Positions 1-7,806 of a DNA stretch of 64,000 nt are shown one piece after another. The stretch is taken from assembly GCF_024662015.1 (NCBI RefSeq), contig NZ_CP102480.1, positions 248,001 to 312,000 on the forward strand, written 5' to 3'. Made by a program: the position numbers and the translations under genes. The stretch comes from Nisaea acidiphila. GTDB taxonomy: Bacteria; Pseudomonadota; Alphaproteobacteria; Thalassobaculales; Thalassobaculaceae. The notes beneath the pieces were generated by a model that was not told the origin of the DNA, did not search any database, and saw nothing but the letters and a program-made list of their open reading frames with translations. The first letter of the stretch is position 1. The number at the start of each line of letters is the position of its first letter.

Positions 1-1
1 T

Positions 2-727
2 GTCGAGGAAGTGCCTGGACAGGGCCTTCGTGCGATGGACGGCCAGACCGAGATCCGTCTTGGGCGGCGCAATTTTGCCCGGGTCGGCGCAGAGGCCGGC
101 GCCTATCACGACGGCCCGGAGCTCTGGCTCACCGACGGCAATCGCTGCACCCAGTTTCGCTTCCGCGACGAGGCCAGAGCCGACGCGCGCGAAACCGTCT
201 CAGCCTTGCGCGATCACGGATTCTCGGTCGAGCTTCTCTCCGGTGACCGCCGCGAGGCCGTGGAGCGGCTCGCACGCGATGTCGGTATCGCGCAGTGGCG
301 AGAGGCCTGCACACCTCAGGACAAGATCGCCCGGCTTGAAGCGCTGGCGAAGAAAGGCAGAAAAGTTTGCATGGTCGGGGACGGTCTGAACGACGCGCCC
401 GCCCTCGCCGCCGCCTTCGCCTCGATCTCGCCGGGTACTGCCGCCGACGCAAGCCAGACGGCGGCCGATTTCATCTTCCAGGGCCAGCGCCTCGCCCCCG
501 TGCTGGAAGCCGTGAAGACGGCCCGCTCGGCCCGCGTTCTGGTCTTGCAGAATTTCGCACTCGCCCTCGCCTATAACGTCATCGCGGTGCCGGTCGCGGC
601 AGCCGGCTTCGCGACACCGCTGATCGCGGCCATCGCAATGTCCGCCTCGTCCCTCGTGGTGACCCTGAACGCGCTCAGAATCAAACTGGGTCGTCTTCAG
701 CCGGAGCAGACCAATGACAGCGCTTAG
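2..727 (+). CDS. ccoI: cbb3 oxidase copper-transporting P-type ATPase, C-terminal part
   Basis: This is the carboxy-terminal portion of a P1B-type copper ATPase; the gene begins before the window and is read in frame from base 2. Visible are the end of the nucleotide-binding domain, the LSGDRR segment, a TPQDK segment and the hinge motif MVGDGLNDAPAL of P-type ATPases, then two closing membrane helices. These ATPases export copper for assembly of cytochrome cbb3 oxidase in the inner membrane. The assignment to CcoI/FixI rather than CopA rests on the ccoS gene that overlaps its 3' end (714-851). The metal-binding N-terminus is outside the window, so the metal specificity is inferred. Confidence 0.88.
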   Translation, partial: VEEVPGQGLRAMDGQTEIRLGRRNFARVGAEAGAYHDGPELWLTDGNRCTQFRFRDEARADARETVSALRDHGFSVELLSGDRREAVERLARDVGIAQWREACTPQDKIARLEALAKKGRKVCMVGDGLNDAPALAAAFASISPGTAADASQTAADFIFQGQRLAPVLEAVKTARSARVLVLQNFALALAYNVIAVPVAAAGFATPLIAAIAMSASSLVVTLNALRIKLGRLQPEQTNDSA

Positions 728-851
728 CTTTCTGATCCCCGCCGCCCTGCTGCTTGGCCTGGTGGGCCTCGTCGCCTTCCTCTGGGCGCTGAAGAACGGA
801 CAATTCGAGGATCTCGATGGGGCGGCACACCGGATGCTCGACGAGGACTGA
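714..851 (+). CDS. ccoS: cbb3-type oxidase assembly protein CcoS
   Basis: A 45-residue protein starting MTALSFLIPA, with one N-terminal membrane helix of about 20 residues (LLLGLVGLVAFLWAL) followed by the CcoS-type tail KNGQFEDLDGAAHRMLDED. The sequence W-x-x-x-x-GQFEDLD is characteristic of the family. The ATG lies 14 bases before the end of ccoI, so the two are translationally coupled, the usual ccoI-ccoS (fixI-fixS) arrangement. CcoS is a small inner-membrane protein needed for haem and copper insertion into cbb3 oxidase. It is easily missed because of its length. Confidence 0.9.
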   Translation: MTALSFLIPAALLLGLVGLVAFLWALKNGQFEDLDGAAHRMLDED

Positions 852-901
852 GCACTTCTCAATCACGTCCAAGTGACGCACATCCGGGCCGGGTTTGGGT
901 C

Positions 902-1747
902 ATGCTCCGGATTATGAACCCGATCCGATTTTTCCCCGCCTTACTGATCGCCTTTTGCCTCGCCGCCGCCCCGGGCGGCGCGGAAGCGTGCGGCGTGGAA
1001 ACCCCATGCGAAATCCCAGCCGGCAGCTATTACGTCAAACCGCCCTCCGGCTGGGACGGGCAAAGCCCGCTGCCGGCCGTGCTCTATTTTCACGGCTACA
1101 AGCAGAGTGGCAGGACCGTCCTGCGAATGAAGGCTCTGATGCGGGCTGCAGATGAGGCCGGTATCCTCGTCGTCGCTCCGAACGGTATCGAAGGGCAATG
1201 GGGCGTACGGGGAGCCCCTTCCGTACTTAGGGACGATATCGCCTTCACCCGCGCTGTCAGGGTGGACGTTACGTCAAAATGGCCCATCGACCGGTCGCGC
1301 CTGTGGGTTTCCGGGTTCTCGCTCGGCGGCTCCATGGCCTGGAACGTCGCCTGCCTCAGCGGGGACGATTTTTCCGGCTTCCTTCCCGTCTCCGGCGCCT
1401 TCTGGCGTCCTCATCCACAGAACTGCCCAAGCGGCCCGATCAACATGCTTCACGTCCACGGGCGCGGCGACAAGGTGGTCCCTATAGAGGGACGCGCCAT
1501 CGGAAGCCGCTGGCGGCAGGGTAACGTGCTGGAAGGCTTCGATTTCTGGCGCAGCCACGACCGGTGCGAGGCCGACGAGCTGCAAAGCACCGGCGACAAG
1601 GGCCTGCATTGCCGGGAATGGCGTGGCTGCTCCGGCGGCAAGCGTCTCGCGCTCTGCCTCTATGACGGCGGCCATTCGGCGCCGAAGGATTGGTATCCCC
1701 GGGCCTTCAAATGGATGAAAGACGTGAGCGAAACGCCGAGAGGATAA
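902..1747 (+). CDS. secreted PHB-depolymerase-like esterase (LpqC family)
   Basis: A 281-residue alpha/beta hydrolase of the polyhydroxybutyrate depolymerase / feruloyl esterase group (LpqC, COG3509). It begins with a signal peptide (hydrophobic FFPALLIAFCLAAA, cleavage probably near residue 28). Seen are an oxyanion-loop motif FHGYKQSG (63-70), nucleophile Ser140 in GFSLGGS, a probable Asp190 in HGRGD and His258 in DGGH, so the triad looks complete. Several cysteines suggest periplasmic disulfides. A second ATG four codons downstream is an equally possible start. Its end is 3 bases from the convergent DUF2189 gene. The substrate (short-chain PHA, aryl ester or other) cannot be told from sequence. 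Confidence 0.8.
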   Translation: MLRIMNPIRFFPALLIAFCLAAAPGGAEACGVETPCEIPAGSYYVKPPSGWDGQSPLPAVLYFHGYKQSGRTVLRMKALMRAADEAGILVVAPNGIEGQWGVRGAPSVLRDDIAFTRAVRVDVTSKWPIDRSRLWVSGFSLGGSMAWNVACLSGDDFSGFLPVSGAFWRPHPQNCPSGPINMLHVHGRGDKVVPIEGRAIGSRWRQGNVLEGFDFWRSHDRCEADELQSTGDKGLHCREWRGCSGGKRLALCLYDGGHSAPKDWYPRAFKWMKDVSETPRG

Positions 1748-1750
1748 GGC

Positions 1751-2530
1751 TTATTCCGGCCGCACCCCGTCGAAGGCGCGCCTGTAGGCATGCCATGTCG
1801 CATGGCCGATCAGCGGGAAAGTGATTGCGAGTCCGACGAAACAGGTCACGATCCCGACCGCCGTCAACATGACGATGAGCCAGGCCCAGACGAGCAACGG
1901 CCAGAGATTGCGCCGTACCATCTGGACGCTCTCCATCACGGCGGTCACCGCATCGACGTCCCGCACCATGAGCATCGGCACGGAAAACGCCGTCACGGCA
2001 AAGACCGCGGCCGCCAGCACTCCACCAAAGGCCGTGCCGATCACAAGCAGCCCGAGGCCGTCATAGGTGAAGAACAGGATGCCGATGGAGTCCTCGAGCC
2101 CCGGAAACGGCCGCGTGCCGAGGAAAAGTGCATAAAGCAGCGTCGCGATCCGGATCCAGATCAGATGCACCACCATCAGGATCACACCGAGATAGGCGAG
2201 CTGGGTTGGATTCTTTACCGGCACGAACAGGGCGGTCCTGAGCGATACAGGCTCCCCCGCCTCGCGCCGGCGGCTGGTTTCGTAAAGACCGACGGCGAGC
2301 ATCGGCCCCATCAGCATGAACCCGGCCGAGAGCGGTAGCAGAAGGTGCGGAACGTCCAGCAGGAAAAGCGTGCTCGCCAAGCCGAGGCTGACCAGCGTAA
2401 ACCCGACCCCGTAGGTCAGGCTGATTCCAGGCACGGCGAGCATGTCGCGCCACCCGGCCGCGAGCCATTCCCACGGCTCGTCGGGCTCCATGCCATTGCC
2501 TGTCACGTGGACCGTATCGGCCGATACCAT
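1751..2530 (-). CDS. DUF2189 family multi-pass membrane protein
   Basis: A 259-residue integral membrane protein with about six hydrophobic helices, matching the DUF2189 family (WLAAGWRDMLAVPGISLTYG near the N-terminus and repeated long hydrophobic segments). The ATG at 2530 is preferred over one at 2560 because GGAGGAACC lies 5 bases in front of it. Function is unknown. A perfect FNR box at 2647-2660 is correctly placed for activation of this gene: a GATATT -10 candidate at 2619-2624 is centred 32 bp from the box. Together with the neighbouring cco genes this suggests a role under low oxygen, which is inference. Confidence 0.8.
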   Translation of the reverse strand: MVSADTVHVTGNGMEPDEPWEWLAAGWRDMLAVPGISLTYGVGFTLVSLGLASTLFLLDVPHLLLPLSAGFMLMGPMLAVGLYETSRRREAGEPVSLRTALFVPVKNPTQLAYLGVILMVVHLIWIRIATLLYALFLGTRPFPGLEDSIGILFFTYDGLGLLVIGTAFGGVLAAAVFAVTAFSVPMLMVRDVDAVTAVMESVQMVRRNLWPLLVWAWLIVMLTAVGIVTCFVGLAITFPLIGHATWHAYRRAFDGVRPE

Positions 2531-2591
2531 CTGGTTCCTCCACTTCCGCCGTTCTTTCATCGGCAGGAATTGGGAATCCTGTCCGGCCAGC

Positions 2592-2639
2592 GACTTGTTT
2601 CATACCAGTGTCACTCTCAATATCGACCTGAAACAAGTC
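2592..2639. repeat. 11-bp perfect inverted repeat in the DUF2189 promoter
   Basis: GACTTGTTTCA at 2592-2602 and its exact reverse complement TGAAACAAGTC at 2629-2639 are separated by 26 bp. The pair spans the predicted -10 element and start site of the DUF2189 gene (about 2612), so it is more likely a DNA operator or looped site than a purely transcribed hairpin. Confidence 0.6.
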
Positions 2640-2646
2640 AAAAACA

Positions 2647-2660
2647 TTGATCCAAATCAA
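2647..2660. promoter_or_regulatory. FNR/FixK-type binding site (anaerobox)
   Basis: TTGATCCAAATCAA is a perfect match to the FNR/FixK consensus TTGAT-N4-ATCAA. It lies between the divergent DUF2189 gene (minus) and the small gene at 2738 (plus). On the minus strand a GATATT -10 candidate is centred 32 bp away, the spacing expected for class II activation with the box at -41.5. On the plus strand CCTAAT (2684-2689) is 33 bp away. Oxygen control of one or both genes is therefore likely. Confidence 0.85.
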
Positions 2661-2737
2661 TGTTTGAGAGCATGAAACGACCGCCTAATCCTCCTCAGGG
2701 ACCAAACGATGCCCGTGTGTGCCGACTGGAACAGACC

Positions 2738-3043
2738 ATGAGAAAGCCGATAACCGACGGAGCGGAGGTCTCCATCGAATTTCCCGACAAGGCCTATCTC
2801 GGCTATTTCCGCCGCGACAGCACCTTCGAAGTTTCACGGGATGACGACAGTATCGTGCTCAAACTGGTCCATCCCGGCGACGACAAGCGTGTCGCCTCGT
2901 TCCACCTGCATGACTACCTGCTTGCTGACGTCCTCCAAGCGATCGCCGGAACCCTCGGCGACGCGGAAATCGGGGGACCTCAGCGCGAGGCCCTCGAACA
3001 GGCCGCGAAAACGCTCGTTTCGGCGCTAAAACACTCCTCCTGA
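2738..3043 (+). CDS. small hypothetical protein next to FNR box
   Basis: A protein of about 101 residues starting MRKPITDG. It is acidic and soluble, with a predicted beta-rich N-terminal half (VSIEFPDKAYLGYFRRDSTFEV) and a helical C-terminal half. I do not recognise the family. An earlier in-frame ATG at 2660 overlaps the last base of the FNR box and would lie upstream of any FNR-dependent start site, so it is unlikely to be used; the ribosome-binding site of the chosen start is weak. Its place opposite the FNR-controlled DUF2189 gene suggests co-regulation by oxygen. Confidence 0.55.
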   Translation: MRKPITDGAEVSIEFPDKAYLGYFRRDSTFEVSRDDDSIVLKLVHPGDDKRVASFHLHDYLLADVLQAIAGTLGDAEIGGPQREALEQAAKTLVSALKHSS

Positions 3044-3159
3044 TCCGACGGCCCAATACAGACTCCGCCGAAGCTGGTTGCGACGCCAAGGGCAGCGTGC
3101 AAGGCTGCGCGCATCGGGCGGCGACCGGATGGCGCGCCGCTTTGAACGGGGAGAAAAAG

Positions 3160-4635
3160 ATGAAATCCAAGCTGTTCGCCGCCGCGCTGCTCGCCACCAC
3201 GCTGGGCGCCGCAGGAAATGCCGCCGCCAAGGATAGCCTCGCTCTCGGTATTGGCCTTGAGCCGCCGCATCTGGACCCGACCGCCGGCGCCGCCGCGGCG
3301 ATCGACGAGGTTGTCTATGCAAATGTGTTCGAAGGCCTGACGCGCATCGGACCTGATGGCGCGGTGCTGCCGGCACTGGCGAAGTCCTGGAGCGTTTCCG
3401 AGAACGGCCTCACCTATACCTTCAAGCTGCAGGACGGTGTCGCCTTCCATGACGGCACCGGGTTCGATTCCGCCGATGTCCTGTTCTCGCTCAATCGCGC
3501 CATGGCGGAAGACAGCACCAACGCCCAGAAAGGCCTGTTCGAACCGATCGAGAAGGTCGAGGCGCCGGACGCGACGACGGTCGTGATCACCCTGAAGCGC
3601 CCGACCGGCCATTTCCTCTTCAATCTCGGCTGGGGTGACGCTGTCATCGTGGCGCCGGAAAGCGCCGGGGCGAATAAATCCAACCCTGTCGGCACCGGCC
3701 CCTTCAGCTTCAAGCGCTGGGCGAAAGGCTCCGAGATCAATCTGGCGCGGAACGACGCCTACTGGGGCACGAAGGCAAAGCTCACAAAGGTCAGCTTCAA
3801 GATCATGCCGGACGCCGCCGCTTCGGCGGCCGCATTGATGTCAGGTGATGTCGACGCGATCCCGAATTTCGGCGCTCCGGAATTGCTGGAGCAGTTCCGT
3901 TCCGATCCGCGTTTCCTGGTCATGATCGGCACGACGGAAGGGGAAACGATCCTTTCCATGAACCATGCGAACGAAGCATTGAGCGACATTCGTGTTCGCC
4001 GCGCGATCAGCCACGCGATCGACCGCCAGGCGATTATTGACGGTGCCATGTTCGGCTCCGGTACCCCCATCGGCAGCCATTTCGCGCCGCACCACCCGGC
4101 CTATATCGACCTGACCGGCATGTATCCGCACGATACCGCCAAGGCCAAGGCACTCCTCGCCGAAGCCGGCTACGCCGACGGGCTGAAACTGCGCCTGACA
4201 CTGCCGCCGCCGAGCTATGCGCGGCGTGGCGGCGAAGTGATCGCGGCCCAGCTCGCAGCCGTCGGGATCGAAACCGAGATCATCCCGGTCGAGTGGGCCC
4301 AATGGCTGAAGCAGGTCTTCAAGACGACGGATTACGACCTGACGATCGTCTCCCACACGGAACCGTTCGATATCGGGATCTATGCCCGCGACAGCTACTA
4401 TTTCAACTACAAGAGCGACCGCTTCCGGAATGTCTATTCCGCTCTCACAGAGGCGGTAGATCCGACGGAGCGGAACTCCCTGATCGGCGAGGCACAGAAA
4501 ATCCTCGCGGAGGACGCGGTCAACGGTTTCCTCTTCGAACTCGCTCAGAACGGCGTCTGGCGCACGAAGATCAAGGGGCTCTGGCGCAACCGGCCGATCC
4601 AGGCGAACGACGTGACAGGCGCCTACTGGGAATAA
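3160..4635 (+). CDS. ABC transporter substrate-binding protein, family 5
   Basis: A 491-residue periplasmic binding protein of the peptide/nickel (SBP_bac_5, DppA/OppA-like) family. It has a signal peptide ending in AAA (about residue 23), then LEPPHLDPTAG and VYANVFEGLTRIGPDG, typical of the family's first strand and cluster-5 motif, and a closing region rich in aromatic residues. The start at 3160 has a GGGAG site in front; an upstream GTG at 3097 would give a non-signal extension. It is the first gene of a three-gene importer operon with the permeases at 4660 and 5609. The ligand could be a peptide, opine or another small molecule. Confidence 0.88.
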   Translation: MKSKLFAAALLATTLGAAGNAAAKDSLALGIGLEPPHLDPTAGAAAAIDEVVYANVFEGLTRIGPDGAVLPALAKSWSVSENGLTYTFKLQDGVAFHDGTGFDSADVLFSLNRAMAEDSTNAQKGLFEPIEKVEAPDATTVVITLKRPTGHFLFNLGWGDAVIVAPESAGANKSNPVGTGPFSFKRWAKGSEINLARNDAYWGTKAKLTKVSFKIMPDAAASAAALMSGDVDAIPNFGAPELLEQFRSDPRFLVMIGTTEGETILSMNHANEALSDIRVRRAISHAIDRQAIIDGAMFGSGTPIGSHFAPHHPAYIDLTGMYPHDTAKAKALLAEAGYADGLKLRLTLPPPSYARRGGEVIAAQLAAVGIETEIIPVEWAQWLKQVFKTTDYDLTIVSHTEPFDIGIYARDSYYFNYKSDRFRNVYSALTEAVDPTERNSLIGEAQKILAEDAVNGFLFELAQNGVWRTKIKGLWRNRPIQANDVTGAYWE

Positions 4636-4659
4636 CCCCGCGCCCGACGGACCCTGCAT

Positions 4660-5616
4660 ATGCTCGCATTCGCCGTTCGACGGCTGACGGCACTGGCGGC
4701 GACCCTTGCGGTTGCCGCCCTTGTCGTCTTCATGGTCATGGAAGTCCTGCCGGGCGATCCGGCGGAAGTCATGCTCGGCCTCAACGCCCAGCCCGACACG
4801 CTGGCCGCGCTCCGGGCCCAGATGGGGCTGGACCGGCCGGTGCCCGAACGCTTCCTGGTCTGGATCCTCGCCTTTCTCTCCGGCGATCTCGGTATCAGCT
4901 ATACCTATGACGTCCCCGTCGCGGAGCTGATCGGCGAGCGCATGGAAGTCACCCTTCCGCTGGCGCTCATGGCCATCCTGTTCTCGACCGCAATCGCCTT
5001 GCCCTGCGGCGTGCTTGCAGCCCGTTTCCGTGGCGGTTTCGCAGACACCTTCATCATGGGCGCCGCTCAGCTCGGCGTTGCCGTTCCGAACTTCTGGTTC
5101 GCGATCCTGCTGATCCTGCTCTTCGCCGTCACGCTTGGCTGGACCAGTGCCGGCGGCTTTCCCGGTTTCGAGGACGGTATTCTGCCGGCGCTCGGCGCGC
5201 TGCTTTTGCCCGCCGTCGCGCTCGCCCTGCCGCAGGCCGCGATCCTGGCGCGCGTCACCCGCTCATCGGTCGTAGAGGTGATGGGCGAGGATTATATCCG
5301 CACCGCCCGCGCCAAGGGGCTCTCCGGTCGCACGGTGCTCTGGCGGCATGCGGTGCGAAATGCGCTCGCGGCGCCACTGACGATCATGGGGCTGCAATTC
5401 AGTTTCCTGCTCGCCGGGACCGTCATCATCGAGAACGTCTTTTACCTGCCCGGCCTCGGCCGGTTGATTTTCCAGGCCATCGCCCAACGCGACCTCATCG
5501 TCGTGAAGGACGTTGTGGTGCTTCTCGTCGCCCTCGTCATCACGGTCAACTTCGTCGTCGACCTTCTCTATGCCTGGACCGATCCGCGGCTCCGGAAAGC
5601 GGGCAGCGATGTCTGA
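4660..5616 (+). CDS. ABC transporter permease, DppB type
   Basis: A 318-residue inner-membrane permease with about six helices. The first is followed by MEVLPGDPAEVMLG, the N-terminal signature of DppB/OppB-type permeases. The cytoplasmic EAA loop that contacts the ATPase is seen as GEDYIRTARAKGLSGRTVLW. It follows the binding-protein gene by 24 bases and overlaps the next permease by 8 bases. It would form one half of the heterodimeric channel. Confidence 0.9.
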   Translation: MLAFAVRRLTALAATLAVAALVVFMVMEVLPGDPAEVMLGLNAQPDTLAALRAQMGLDRPVPERFLVWILAFLSGDLGISYTYDVPVAELIGERMEVTLPLALMAILFSTAIALPCGVLAARFRGGFADTFIMGAAQLGVAVPNFWFAILLILLFAVTLGWTSAGGFPGFEDGILPALGALLLPAVALALPQAAILARVTRSSVVEVMGEDYIRTARAKGLSGRTVLWRHAVRNALAAPLTIMGLQFSFLLAGTVIIENVFYLPGLGRLIFQAIAQRDLIVVKDVVVLLVALVITVNFVVDLLYAWTDPRLRKAGSDV

Positions 5617-6502
5617 AAGCGTCTCGATCGTGTCAGGTCCGGTCCGCACTCCGTTCTGGCGGCGCGCATCGCGTCATCCGGGTTTCCTACTCGGCGGCGC
5701 GATCAGTCTCTTCGTCCTCCTTACGGCGGCGCTCGCCCTGATCTGGACGCCGTTCCCGGTAACCGAACTGAACATCGCCCAGAAACTCCGGCCGTTTTCC
5801 CTCTCTCATCCGCTCGGCACCGATCATTTTGGACGCGATATCGTATCCATGCTCATGGTCGGCGCCGGCAATTCCGTTCTGGTCGGGATCGTCGCCGTCG
5901 GGCTCGGGGTCGGGGTCGGCGGTCCGCTCGGACTGCTGGCCGCAATGCGACCGGGCCTCATCAGCGAAGCCGTGATGCGCGCGAGCGATCTCGCCTTTGC
6001 CTTTCCAGCCCTGCTGACCGCCGTGATGATCACCGCGATCTACGGGCCCGGTACGGTGAATTCGATCATCGCCATCGGGATCTTCAACGTCCCGGTCTTC
6101 GCCCGGCTCACCCGCGGCGTTTCCCTTTCGGTCTGGCAGATGGAATATGTGTCCGCCGCCCGCGCAATCGGCGTGCCGTCGCTGCAGATCGCGCTCCGGC
6201 ACATGCTGCCCAACATCGCCAGTCCGCTGATCGTGCAGGCGACGATCCAATTCGCCCTCGCCATACTCGCGGAAGCCGGTCTCAGCTATCTCGGACTCGG
6301 TACCCAGCCGCCGCAACCAAGCTGGGGGAAAATGCTCCATGAAGCGCAGACCATGCTTTATTTCGCGCCGACCCTCGCGATTCTCCCCGGCATCAGCATC
6401 GCCGTGACCGTCCTCGGCCTCAATTTGCTCGGCGACGGTTTGCGCGATTTGCTCGATCCAAAGCTGCGCAACGCCTCAAACAGGCAGTCTCGGGGCGAAT
6501 AA
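5609..6502 (+). CDS. ABC transporter permease, DppC type
   Basis: A 297-residue permease, second half of the channel. It has the DppC-type N-terminal helix followed by HPLGTDHFGRDIVSMLMVGAG, the conserved segment of this subfamily, and an EAA-like loop (MEYVSAARAIGVPSLQIALR). The start at 5609 overlaps the stop of the previous gene, indicating translational coupling. No dppD/dppF-type ATPase gene follows, so the transporter must borrow ATPases encoded elsewhere or the operon is reduced. Confidence 0.9.
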   Translation: MSESVSIVSGPVRTPFWRRASRHPGFLLGGAISLFVLLTAALALIWTPFPVTELNIAQKLRPFSLSHPLGTDHFGRDIVSMLMVGAGNSVLVGIVAVGLGVGVGGPLGLLAAMRPGLISEAVMRASDLAFAFPALLTAVMITAIYGPGTVNSIIAIGIFNVPVFARLTRGVSLSVWQMEYVSAARAIGVPSLQIALRHMLPNIASPLIVQATIQFALAILAEAGLSYLGLGTQPPQPSWGKMLHEAQTMLYFAPTLAILPGISIAVTVLGLNLLGDGLRDLLDPKLRNASNRQSRGE

Positions 6503-6623
6503 CCCTGTCGATGCCTGTTGGCGCGCGAGCGCTTGGAAATTATGCTTTTGGCGCCGATCCGTACTGCCTATCTATGTCCGGGTACGGACACCGTCCTGAG
6601 CGCCACTGGGGAGCAATGCATAA

Positions 6624-7250
6624 ATGGGTCTTCGATCCGCCAGAGAGGAAATCTTCTTCCTCTCACGATGGCTTCGTGCCCCTCTGAAGACCGGTTCGGT
6701 CCGCCCCAGCGGACGCGACCTGACCCGGCTCATTGCACGCACCGTGTCACGGACCGGGCCCGACGAGTGGATAGTCGAGCTCGGCGGAGGCACCGGAGCC
6801 GTGACGCGCGCGCTCCTTGATGCCGGTATCGCCCGGAACCGCCTCGTCATCCTTGAGCGCGACCCGGCGCTTTCGGCCTGGCTGCGGCGCGATTTTCCCG
6901 GCACGACGGTCATCGCGGGCGACGCGGAGCAGTTGGGCCACCATCTTGCACGCCGCGAGATCGGACCGGTCCGCCGGATCGTCTCCAGCCTGCCCCTGCT
7001 CTCTCTTCCGCGCACGCAGCGCAAGGCAATCCTTGCCGCGATCCTTTCGGTCCTCGGTGAGGAAGGCTCCCTGATCCAGTACAGCTACGGTCCGTCCTGC
7101 CCGGTTCCACGCGCGTTGCGGAACGAACTCGGCCTGAAGGCAACGCCTGTTGGCATCGCCTGGCGCAATCTGCCGCCGGCGCGGGTCTGGGAATTCAGGA
7201 AACGGGCATCCGGTTCGGGCCAGCGCTCAAAGCCGCGCTGCGCCGCCTGA
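6624..7250 (+). CDS. SAM-dependent methyltransferase, phospholipid N-methyltransferase-like
   Basis: A 208-residue class I methyltransferase. The SAM-binding motif I is clear (IVELGGGTGAVTRALL, about residues 49-64), followed by the acidic residue after strand beta2 (LVILERDPAL). SSLPLLSLP sits where phospholipid (PmtA) and KsgA-type enzymes have their post-motif. The overall pattern, including a substrate motif QYSYGPSCPVP, resembles the PmtA group that methylates phosphatidylethanolamine, but a role in rRNA or small-molecule methylation is not excluded. It lies 122 bases after the ABC transporter and may have its own promoter. Confidence 0.7.
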   Translation: MGLRSAREEIFFLSRWLRAPLKTGSVRPSGRDLTRLIARTVSRTGPDEWIVELGGGTGAVTRALLDAGIARNRLVILERDPALSAWLRRDFPGTTVIAGDAEQLGHHLARREIGPVRRIVSSLPLLSLPRTQRKAILAAILSVLGEEGSLIQYSYGPSCPVPRALRNELGLKATPVGIAWRNLPPARVWEFRKRASGSGQRSKPRCAA

Positions 7251-7263
7251 AGATGCGAAGAGT

Positions 7264-7593
7264 TCAGGCTTCGTGATGACGGACGACGTAGCGGCCGTCG
7301 TCGAATTCCGTGAACTGGTCTGAAATGGACGGATGGTTGACCGGGCCATTGCCGCTGTCGTCAATCAGGTTCTGCTCGGAGACATAGGCGACGTAGTAGG
7401 TCTCCGGGTTTTCCGCGAATAGGTGGTAGAACGGCTGATCGCGCCGGGGACGGCGGTCCTCCGGAATGGCCTCGTACCATTCCTCGGTGTTGGCGAATTC
7501 CGGGTCGACATCGAACACGACACCCCGGAAGTCGAACATCCTGTGCCGAACAACCGCGCCGATACCAAACTTGGCTTCGACCACATTGACCAC
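7264..7593 (-). CDS. hspQ: heat shock protein HspQ
   Basis: A 109-residue protein of the HspQ (YccV-like) family, recognised by AKFGIGAVVRHRMFDFRG, VVFDVDPEF, and QPFYHLFAENPETYYVAYVSEQNL. Family members bind hemimethylated DNA in vitro and act as specificity enhancers of Lon protease during heat stress. A GTG start is used, with GGAG 10 bases upstream; a second GTG three codons later is possible. It is convergent with the methyltransferase gene. Confidence 0.9.
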   Translation of the reverse strand: MVNVVEAKFGIGAVVRHRMFDFRGVVFDVDPEFANTEEWYEAIPEDRRPRRDQPFYHLFAENPETYYVAYVSEQNLIDDSGNGPVNHPSISDQFTEFDDGRYVVRHHEA

Positions 7594-7806
7594 AGCATAT
7601 CACTCCGTTGTTTTTGCTCGCATCTTACCGAACTTGTCCGGAATAGCGGCGAACGTCAACCATTGCCGCGCGACGATCCGGGTCCGCGGACATGCTCCCT
7701 TTCCGATTACGACGCAACTTGCCCCTTGTTCAGACGCGGTTCTGCATACACTGTGACGATAAGCGGACGGATCAGTTCGCAATAAAACAATAATCGGGAG
7801 GTGAGG

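Noticed and set aside
2660-2737. N-terminal extension of the small gene starting at 2660
   Set aside because: The ATG overlaps the FNR box and would lie upstream of the transcript start expected from that box.
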